From: Hyphomonas sp.
GTDB lineage: Bacteria; Pseudomonadota; Alphaproteobacteria; Caulobacterales; Hyphomonadaceae
DNA: 64,000 nt
Reading direction: 5' to 3'
NCBI GenBank assembly: GCA_017792365.1
Contig: CP051229.1
Location: forward strand, 3,223,725 to 3,287,724
Of the stretch, positions 43,734 to 50,564 are shown one piece after another (position 1 is the stretch's first letter; every line of letters begins with the position of its first letter). A model generated the notes under the pieces. It was not told where the DNA came from. It did not search any database and saw only the letters and a list, made by a program, of their open reading frames with translations. The position numbers and the translations under genes were made by a program.

Positions 43734-44318
43734 ATGCTCCGCAAACTCTATAATTATGTGCTGAAACTGGCCGGTGGCCCACGCGCGGAACCCGCGCTCG
43801 CGATCGTGTCGTTCGCGGAAAGCTCCTTCTTTCCAATCCCGCCGGACGTGATGCTGGCGCCGATGTGCTACGCCAAGCCAGAAAACGCCTGGCGTTTTGC
43901 ACTTGTCTGCACGATTGCGTCGGTGTTGGGCGGGATTGCCGGTTACGGCATCGGGTATCTGGCGTTCGAGACCATAGGCCAGCGCATCTTCTCGGTATTT
44001 GGATACGGCGAAGAGCGGATCGAGGGCTTCAAGGCGGTCTACGACAATTACGGGTTCTGGTTCACGGCCATCGCCGGCTTCACGCCCATACCTTTCAAGC
44101 TGGTGACGATTGTCTCGGGCGCCATGGAATACGCCTTCCTGCCGTTCGTCATCGCCTGCACGGTCACCCGGGGCGCGCGTTTCTTCCTCGTCGCCTGGCT
44201 CTTCAAGACCTTCGGCCCAACACTGGCGCCCGTCATTGAGCGCCGGATCGGCCTGTTCTCGCTGCTGTTCGTGGTTCTGCTCGTCGGCGCATTCGTCCTT
44301 GTGAAATTCATTCACTGA
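43734..44318 (+). CDS. YqaA/DedA-type VTT-domain membrane protein
   Basis: A 194-residue membrane protein of the YqaA branch of the DedA/SNARE-associated family, which includes likely lipid scramblases. Landmarks are the re-entrant loop FAESSFFPIPPDVMLAP and the second one AGFTPIPFKLVTIVSGAMEYAF. The start is the ATG at 43734 after AGGATC; the longer open frame lacks a ribosome site. It is divergent from dsbB. Confidence 0.85.
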   Translation: MLRKLYNYVLKLAGGPRAEPALAIVSFAESSFFPIPPDVMLAPMCYAKPENAWRFALVCTIASVLGGIAGYGIGYLAFETIGQRIFSVFGYGEERIEGFKAVYDNYGFWFTAIAGFTPIPFKLVTIVSGAMEYAFLPFVIACTVTRGARFFLVAWLFKTFGPTLAPVIERRIGLFSLLFVVLLVGAFVLVKFIH

Positions 44319-44702
44319 ACCGCAAGGCTGCGGACGGTGAATCGAGCGTAAATCCCGGCGCACAGATTCTCGCCGGTTCTACACGCAATGTTTGCTTCTA
44401 AGCGCCAGTCTCTACGGCTCGTAGGAAGACAACAACCATTGGGTGTCGCCATGCGGACGTTCCGCGTTTCCAAGGCTCCTCGCCGCGATTACATCATCTG
44501 CGCTACCGCCAGCTTCCTGCTGTGCGCGTGCCTGTCGATCGAGCTGCTGGCCAATACGGCCATCTCGGTCTAGCGCTCGCGGCTGCCTGCCAGCTTTGCC
44601 ATGTCTGACATGACGCCAGTTGGCGTCTGCGCCGCAGGTTTCCCCTTTGAGAGTGGGCCGGTGTGCGCTAACACCCTCGCGCGCCTGTAAACGGGCCGCC
44701 AC
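44319..44702. other. intergenic region upstream of tRNA-Leu
   Basis: A 384-bp gap. A 40-residue open frame at 44451-44573 (+) has one hydrophobic stretch (FLLCACLSIELLA) but no ribosome site and no family match, so it is listed separately at low confidence. The remainder holds the presumed tRNA promoter; nothing else stands out. Confidence 0.4.
44451..44573 (+). CDS. possible small membrane peptide
   Basis: A 40-residue open frame, basic at the N-terminus with one predicted TM stretch. I see no Shine-Dalgarno and recognise no family. It could be chance. It is mentioned because it lies in an otherwise empty region. Confidence 0.2.
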   Translation: MRTFRVSKAPRRDYIICATASFLLCACLSIELLANTAISV

Positions 44703-44787
44703 GCGGGTGTGGTGGAATTGGTAGACGCGCCGGACTCAAAATCCGGTTCCGCAAGGAGTGTGGGTTCGAGTCCCACCACCCGCACCA
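44703..44787 (+). tRNA. tRNA-Leu (anticodon CAA)
   Basis: A class II tRNA with a 7-bp acceptor stem GCGGGTG / CACCCGC, the D-arm GGTGGAATTGGTAGAC, an anticodon stem CCGGA / TCCGG with loop CTCAAAA (anticodon CAA), a long variable arm, and TGGGTTCGAGTCCCA as the T arm. The CCA end is encoded. The length of 85 nt fits Leu. Confidence 0.97.
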
Positions 44788-44823
44788 TCTACAGCTTCGA
44801 ATTGAGTATCGACCCGGGCGCGC

Positions 44824-45612
44824 CTAGCGGGCCATGGCCGCGACGACGATGATCGCCAAATTGTCCGGCGCGCCTTCGGATGTGCACGCCGTTTCGATCG
44901 CCTCGACCATCTCTTCGACCGATGCACCGGGGCGGGAGAGTTGCGCTTCAATCTCGCTGTCGCTCATCACAGCGGTTACACCGTCGCTGCAGAGCAGGAA
45001 GCGATCGCCTGCCTCCACGCTGCCGTAGGCTGTCTCCAGCTCCAGTCCTTCATCGATGCCGACCGCGCGCGTTATGGCGTTCGCGCCGTAGACGCGCTTA
45101 GCGTTCAATTCATCCACCAGGCCGGTATCGATCACTTCCTGTAGGACGCTGTGGTCCCGCGTGATAGGCTGCAGGCGGCCGTTTCTCAGGAGGTAGGCGC
45201 GGCTGTCCCCGGCCCACATGCATGCAAAGTGTCTGTCGTGGATATAAAGCGCTGCGACGGTCGATCCCATTCTCCGGATGCTTCGCTGAGAAGCGAGGGC
45301 GCGTATCTCTGCGTTCGCGGAGTGGATGGACGCTTCGACTTGCTGGCCGCGCTTGTAGGGAGATCCTCGCAGCATCAGACCGGCCAGCGAATCCACAACC
45401 ACCTGACTTGCGACCTCGCCCGCGTCATGCCCGCCCATACCGTCCGCAACCGCCCAGAGACCGGTTTCAGGACGAACAAGAATCGCGTCTTCATTGGCCG
45501 GTCGGACGCAGCCGCGACTGGTTCTGCCAAATGACGTGATGCATAGCTCACTTGTCGCCAGACGTTGGGTGGCATCGCCGCCAACAGGATCGAGCGTGCG
45601 TGAGGTGGTCAC
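44824..45612 (-). CDS. PP2C-family Ser/Thr protein phosphatase
   Basis: A 262-residue metal-dependent phosphatase. PP2C motifs are complete: PANEDAILV, AVADGMGGHDAGEVAS, WAGDSRAYLLRNG, LLCSDGV and PDNLAIIVV, holding the Asp residues for the binuclear metal site. In T6SS loci such a protein (PppA) reverses kinase PpkA. It is the last of five overlapping genes and starts at GTG 45612 inside the FHA gene stop (GTGA), so it is translated with its probable antagonist kinase. Confidence 0.92.
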   Translation of the reverse strand: MTTSRTLDPVGGDATQRLATSELCITSFGRTSRGCVRPANEDAILVRPETGLWAVADGMGGHDAGEVASQVVVDSLAGLMLRGSPYKRGQQVEASIHSANAEIRALASQRSIRRMGSTVAALYIHDRHFACMWAGDSRAYLLRNGRLQPITRDHSVLQEVIDTGLVDELNAKRVYGANAITRAVGIDEGLELETAYGSVEAGDRFLLCSDGVTAVMSDSEIEAQLSRPGASVEEMVEAIETACTSEGAPDNLAIIVVAAMAR

Positions 45613-46529
45613 CGCCCGCCCCCTTTCAGCGCTTCCCGGTAGGCGTGGCCCACGACGTCATCCCCGCTCTCGATCTCGGTCATCAGGCGATTGATACGCG
45701 TCTCGTATTCGTGAAGGAGCTCCTCCGCTGTGGCGTTGGGGCCAACGGCGGCGCGCACCTGTTGCGGCGAAAGCGTCTCCATGATGATGCGGCTGGAGCC
45801 TTTTCCGGTCTTCGCCAGCGCGTCGCAGTGGGCGCGCAGGTCTCGAAAGGACTCAGCGATTGCTTCCGCGCCCTTCAGAAAGCCGCCTGAAGTTCCCTTC
45901 ACGAGATCAACAGCGATGCTGGCCGCCGGCGCCCATTTGAACGGGTTGTTCTTCCAGCCCCCGACCGTGGTGCGATCAAGGTGCAGCTCGGCTTTGAACA
46001 GCGCGCGATCGCGAAGCATGTCGCACATGTCTTCGATGACCTGCCGGTAGATTCCGCCGAGGCGCCACATGACAGCCTGCGCATCCTGGCCAGCGTATGC
46101 GCCGGGCTCGAGCCCGGCGCCTTCGCAGAATGAAGCCAGAAGTTCAGCCTGTGTAACGCCTTGCGGGGCTTCGGTGGGGTCGGAAGCGGTGGCCGGTTCG
46201 GCGCCATCGTTGTCGGCCGCCAACTCCGTCGTCAGGATGTAATCGCCGATATAGATGGCGTCGCCCAAAGCGAGATCGTGCTGTTCGTTCTTGGGAAGGC
46301 TCGTGCGCTTCATGCCGACTGCGACGCCGTTTGTGCTCAAGTCGACGATCGTGAGCCTGTCTCCCTCGCAGGCGATGGTGCAGTGGCGACGCGAAATCTT
46401 CGCGCCTGCATCGGCAAGCTGCCACTCGCAAGCCGGATCCCGACCGATCGTCAGCGAACCGGAATCAAGCAAGCGGTGCTCAAGCTGCTCAAACGGCGCG
46501 CTGGCGATAAAACTGCGGATGACGATCAC
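45609..46529 (-). CDS. FHA-domain protein with TagH-type C-terminus
   Basis: A 306-residue protein. The N-terminal FHA domain has the phosphothreonine-binding residues GR (29-30), SxxH (46-49) and N67. The C-terminal half (about 140-270) resembles the T6SS FHA_C domain of TagH/ImpI/VasC: LDRTTVGGWKNNPFKWAP, GFLKGAEAIAESFRDLRAHCDAL. In T6SS systems such proteins are kinase targets that switch assembly. Here no secretion genes are nearby. The start is GTG at 46529, overlapping the restored kinase stop (GTGA). Confidence 0.85.
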   Translation of the reverse strand: MIVIRSFIASAPFEQLEHRLLDSGSLTIGRDPACEWQLADAGAKISRRHCTIACEGDRLTIVDLSTNGVAVGMKRTSLPKNEQHDLALGDAIYIGDYILTTELAADNDGAEPATASDPTEAPQGVTQAELLASFCEGAGLEPGAYAGQDAQAVMWRLGGIYRQVIEDMCDMLRDRALFKAELHLDRTTVGGWKNNPFKWAPAASIAVDLVKGTSGGFLKGAEAIAESFRDLRAHCDALAKTGKGSSRIIMETLSPQQVRAAVGPNATAEELLHEYETRINRLMTEIESGDDVVGHAYREALKGGGR

Positions 46530-48138
46530 GACGCTTCCCGCAACTGCTGGTCAGCGGTCAGTGGCGCGACAGACTGAGTTGGCAGCGTGCGCTCAGGCTG
46601 CATGGAGCCGACCAGTTGTTGAAGTCGTCGTAAAGCTCGCCGAATTCGTCGCTGCGATTGTGGGAGATGCGGAAGTCGTGGTCGCCGTCAGCAGCGCCTT
46701 TCATTGCCTTCGCCAGCCTGCGAAGCGGGTAGAAGGTCATCTTCCCGACTGCATAGCTGAGCGCGAGCATCACGATGGTCGTGACCAACCCGACGCCGAT
46801 CAGGAGCCAACTGCTGGCGCTTTCCGCCGCCGTGACCGACTCGTCGCTGAACGTCAGATAGACTGTGCCAACCTCAACGCCGGAATAGATGATCGGCTCG
46901 GCTACATCGAGCCCGGCTGCTTTTTCTGAGCCGTAAGTATGTGATCGGCCGACCATGTTGGGATCATTCGAGCCGCGGATGACATTGGTTTTGTCGACGA
47001 CGGTCAGTGCGAGGATGTTCGGGTCGCTCGCGACGGTTTGGGCGAATGCCTCGATCGGCAGCCAGTCGGCTTCCTCGACGGGCAGGGCGACATTCTGCAT
47101 CATCGGGAGGGCGGCGTTCGCGCTGATGAATCCCGCGACCGCGCGTGCGGATGTTTCGGCTACGTGATCCATCGCCCGGCTTTGATTGCCCGACACGATC
47201 GACAGCGCTGCAAAAGAAACGAGCGCAAACACGAGTGTCGCTGCGGATGCAAACTTCAGATAGAGCGGCAATCCGCGGCGTTCTTCTGCGATGGCGCCCT
47301 GGATGGAAATGCTCTCGCGCTTAAGAGCGTCGGCCAGCGCCTGTGCATCTGCAAAGCGTTGCTTCGGCAGCTTTGCCAGCAGCTTCTGGATGATGTGCTG
47401 GAGCCCGCGCGGACACTCGGGCGTGGACTGGATCGGCGGCGGCTCGGTGCCGGTGATCTGCAGTGCGAGCGTTGCAACGCTGGACCCATCGAAGGCGGGG
47501 CGACCGGCCACCATTTCATAGAGAACTGCGCCGAGCGAAAACAGGTCGGACCGGTTATCGATATCGTGCCCCAAGGCCTGTTCGGGGCTCATGTATCGCG
47601 GCGTGCCCAGCAGCTCGCCAGCATGCGTCAGGGCGAGGCGTGTGGCGTCAGTTTCCGATGCGGGACCCGCGACCCGAGCAATGCCGAAATCGAGGATCTT
47701 GATCGTCCTCTTGTCCCTGCCGAGGATCATGTTGGACGGCTTGATGTCGCGGTGGATGACGCCGTTGGCGTGCGCATATCCCAGCGCCTCCGCAAGCTGG
47801 CGGCCAAGCTCCAGCACCGTCTGCGGATCGAAGGCGGTTTCATCCGCCAGCACCTCGTCCAGGGGGCGGCCTTCCAGCAGCTCCATGGCGATGTAGGGAA
47901 CGCCGTTGTCATCGCCCACGTCGTGGATGGTCACGATGTTTGGGTGCGCCAGCGCGCCCGATGCCCTCGCTTCTCTCAGAAACCTCTCGACGCAATCAGC
48001 GTCCTGACGAAGCTGCTCGTTCAGAACCTTGATTGCGACGTCGCGCTGGATCTGAGGATCGAACGCCCTGTAGACGCGTGCCATCGCGCCTTCGCCCAGC
48101 TGATCCCGGATCTCGTATTTGCCGATCGATTTCATCAC
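46526..48138 (-). CDS. membrane Ser/Thr kinase with extracytoplasmic sensor and HAMP (frameshifted at the end)
   Basis: About 537 residues when read through a frameshift at 46616-46621. The kinase domain (residues 8-265) has the G-loop GEGAMARV, Lys37 (AIKVL), HRDIKPSN (129-136), DFG (150-152) and SPE. TM1 is near 292-316, an extracytoplasmic domain of about 125 residues lies at 317-442, TM2 is near 443-465, and a HAMP-like region follows. So the kinase is cytoplasmic and N-terminal while the sensor is outside. As read, the last residues are wrong (NNWSAPCS); one missing C restores NQLVGSMQPERT and a stop overlapping the FHA start. Confidence 0.85.
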
Positions 48139-48860
48139 CGTGTGACCGCTTGCTGGATCGACCGGGCGCGCTTCAGATCGCTCTCGAGATTCTTGTTGTC
48201 GCCATCAATCGCGTAAGCGGCCGCGAGGAGTTGGACGGCAAGGTCGGATTGCCCTGCATTCAATGCCTGAAGTCCGCGCCGCCGCAGGTCTCGGGACTTT
48301 TCGGCGTCGGCGGGCGACAGCGCGGCGAGCGTTGCAGCTCCCGTTGTCTTGGCTCCTGCAAGCTCGGGGGCATCAGATGCGCCGGGGATTTTGAGCACGA
48401 CGCCGACGTCGAGCGATTGTGCGGAAGAAAGGCCGTTGTATTTGCTCAACGCGTGGAAGAGGAGCGGATCGCCCAGGTGCTGAGCCGCCAGGGCCGAAAG
48501 CGTGTCGCCCGCCTTGACGGTGTAGGTGTGGTGAGCCTCGCCAAGCAGCGCCACAGGGTCTGTTTCGATCTGGCGCATCATGGTGAGAGCCGTCTTGTTG
48601 GACGGGTTTTCCTTCAAGACCGCTTCGAGCAAGGCCTTCGCTTCGGGTTCATTACCCGCATCGAGAAGCGTGATTGCTCTCTGGATTGGCGTCGGCCCTG
48701 CCGGCTGCTCAGTCTGGGACGTTTCGGCCGAGGCTGGCATTGTTTCGACAGTGGCGGGCTGCTCGGCTGCGACTTCGGCAGACCCAGTCGGTTGCGGCGC
48801 AAGGGAGCACGCAGGGAGCAGGAGCGCCACAAGGATGAGGCAAGGACTATGGCGCGTCAT
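48135..48860 (-). CDS. LysM-domain lipoprotein with TPR-like repeats
   Basis: A 241-residue lipoprotein (lipobox LLLPAC, Cys18). TPR-like helices at about 57-98 (AITLLDAGNEPEAKALLEAVL) are followed by a LysM domain at 112-158 (YTVKAGDTLSALAAQHLGD), which would bind peptidoglycan. A further helical repeat (GLQALNAGQSDLAVQLLAAAY) ends it. It overlaps the phosphodiesterase stop and the kinase start by 4 bp each. An envelope sensor feeding the kinase is a reasonable guess, like TagQ in P. aeruginosa T6SS regulation. Confidence 0.82.
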   Translation of the reverse strand: MTRHSPCLILVALLLPACSLAPQPTGSAEVAAEQPATVETMPASAETSQTEQPAGPTPIQRAITLLDAGNEPEAKALLEAVLKENPSNKTALTMMRQIETDPVALLGEAHHTYTVKAGDTLSALAAQHLGDPLLFHALSKYNGLSSAQSLDVGVVLKIPGASDAPELAGAKTTGAATLAALSPADAEKSRDLRRRGLQALNAGQSDLAVQLLAAAYAIDGDNKNLESDLKRARSIQQAVTR

Positions 48861-50266
48861 GGCGCACTCCGCTCGGTGAGGGTGTTGTTGTCGCGATTGA
48901 GCTCTCTCAGGACGTCGGCGAGCCATTCCGGTTTGGTCAGCTTGCTGCCGAGAAGGTCGGCAGAACGCGGACGCGAGAAGAAATAGCCCTGGTAGAGATT
49001 GCATCCGAGGCGACGAAGCATCCTCACCTCTTCGGCCCGCTCGACGCCTTCTGCGAGGACGGTCACGCCAAGCTCGTGGCTAAGACGGATGATCGCGCGA
49101 CAGATGGACTGGCGGACCGGGTGTTGGTCGATGTCGGCGACGAACGCGCGGTCAATCTTCACCTTGGTGATGGGCAGGTTCTGCAGATTGAAGAGATTGG
49201 AGAAGCCGACGCCGAAGTCATCGAGTGCGATCCCAAACCCCATCTCGCCGAGTTCGCGAAGCAGGGCCGCATTGCGCGCCTGATCGTCCATTGCGGCTGT
49301 CTCTGTCAGCTCCAGTTCGATGTCGCGCGGGGCCAGATTATGAGCGCTGATTGTCTGGAGGATGACATCCTTGAGGTCGGGGCGCCGGAGCTGGACAGCC
49401 GACAGATTCACGGCCAGCCGGAGGTGAGGATAGCCCGCCCTGCGCCAGACCGTGATTTGCCTGCATGCCGTGTTCAGAGCCCACAGCCCGATCTCGTGGA
49501 CCAGATCGGATGACTCCAACAGCGGGACGAAGACGCTCGGCGAGACTTCACCAAGCGCGGGCGAGTTCCAACGCAACAGCGTCTCGGCGCCGACGACCTG
49601 GTTGTCCTCGATATTGACTTGCGGCTGGTAGCAGAGGGACAGCTGACCTTCCCTGACGGCGCGGCGGAGCGCCTGATCAAGGGAGAAGCGGCGAACGCTG
49701 TCTCGCGCTCGATCGAGGGCGTTCGACGCGCCGTCTCTTCCAAACTGCGCACGGGGGCAGGCGGCTTCCCGCGCGCGTCGGCACACATTCACCTCTGGTT
49801 CGTCCGCCTTTCCGGCGCGCGCCAGTCCGATATGAATGTCGGGGGCGAGCGTATAGCGCCGTTTTGTGACGTCCTGAGCCAGGATGTAGGCAAGCGAGTC
49901 GAGTTCGGCCTCAACCGTTTCAGCCGGGGTGTGGGCCTCGAACATGATGCAGAAGGTGTCGTCATCGAGTTCAATGAAGCGACGGCTGCTTGCAAGTTCG
50001 AGGCGGGACTTCAAGGCTCCGAGAAAGAGAGTCGCGTGACGCGGATCCCATGCGGTCACGAGCGAAGCATTCGCCACCCGTAGTACGCCGACCCAGAGGA
50101 AATCCTCATCGGGTTCGTTCGCGCCGCAGAGAGCGACGCCATCAACCGAACCATGGTGGGCCGAAAGGGGGGTAGGGCTGTCGGGTGACTGATCGATTGG
50201 CAAAGCGGATTGCCGCGCGGCTTCATGCGCACGCTCGACTACCAGCCGATCCGCAGAATACGACAT
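48857..50266 (-). CDS. EAL-domain c-di-GMP phosphodiesterase with degenerate GGDEF region
   Basis: The EAL domain (C-terminal 250 residues) has the expected active-site motifs: AETLLRW (ETL for EAL), VNLSAVQLR, ELTETA, LDDFGVGFSNL, KVKIDR and AEGVERAEE, so hydrolysis of c-di-GMP is likely. The N-terminal 200 residues have the shape of a GGDEF domain but no GGDEF motif. It is cytoplasmic with no TM segment. The start is ATG at 50266 behind GAGGGCGAGA, rather than GTG 50278. It is the first of five overlapping genes. Confidence 0.85.
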   Translation of the reverse strand: MSYSADRLVVERAHEAARQSALPIDQSPDSPTPLSAHHGSVDGVALCGANEPDEDFLWVGVLRVANASLVTAWDPRHATLFLGALKSRLELASSRRFIELDDDTFCIMFEAHTPAETVEAELDSLAYILAQDVTKRRYTLAPDIHIGLARAGKADEPEVNVCRRAREAACPRAQFGRDGASNALDRARDSVRRFSLDQALRRAVREGQLSLCYQPQVNIEDNQVVGAETLLRWNSPALGEVSPSVFVPLLESSDLVHEIGLWALNTACRQITVWRRAGYPHLRLAVNLSAVQLRRPDLKDVILQTISAHNLAPRDIELELTETAAMDDQARNAALLRELGEMGFGIALDDFGVGFSNLFNLQNLPITKVKIDRAFVADIDQHPVRQSICRAIIRLSHELGVTVLAEGVERAEEVRMLRRLGCNLYQGYFFSRPRSADLLGSKLTKPEWLADVLRELNRDNNTLTERSAP

Positions 50267-50344
50267 TCTCGCCCTCACTAGAGGACGATAATGTCATGAC
50301 TAACCTTACGCCGACTTAATATCCTAGATTAGCAGGGTCATGGT

Positions 50345-50358
50345 TTAACTTGGGTTAA
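50345..50358. promoter_or_regulatory. inverted repeat TTAAC-N4-GTTAA upstream of the signalling operon
   Basis: A perfect 5-4-5 palindrome about 80 bp before the EAL start codon and 207 bp before the divergent DUF305-LVIVD gene. It resembles the CtrA half-site pair TTAA..TTAA, but the spacing is one base short of the classical N7. A cell-cycle link would be inference. Confidence 0.35.
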
Positions 50359-50564
50359 TCGGGCTGTCGGCTCTGAAACCCTTGAAAAAATAGGCATGTC
50401 TTGCGACCCGGTCGGGACACGGATCCGGCGCCCGTGCCGATTATTACGAGCGCGGACAAGGGTTTGACACTTACCTACCAGCAGCTCGGTTTTTTAGTTG
50501 AGCGGCCCACGCTCCGCGCTAGGGTTCTCGCCTGCGGTAGCCAGTCACGAGCTAGGAGCGGGGA

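Noticed and set aside
47038-48216. 392-residue open frame on the plus strand
   Set aside because: Antisense to the Ser/Thr kinase, whose motifs are unambiguous.
44824-50266. A complete type VI secretion locus
   Set aside because: Only kinase, phosphatase and FHA regulators are present; no tss structural genes occur in the window.
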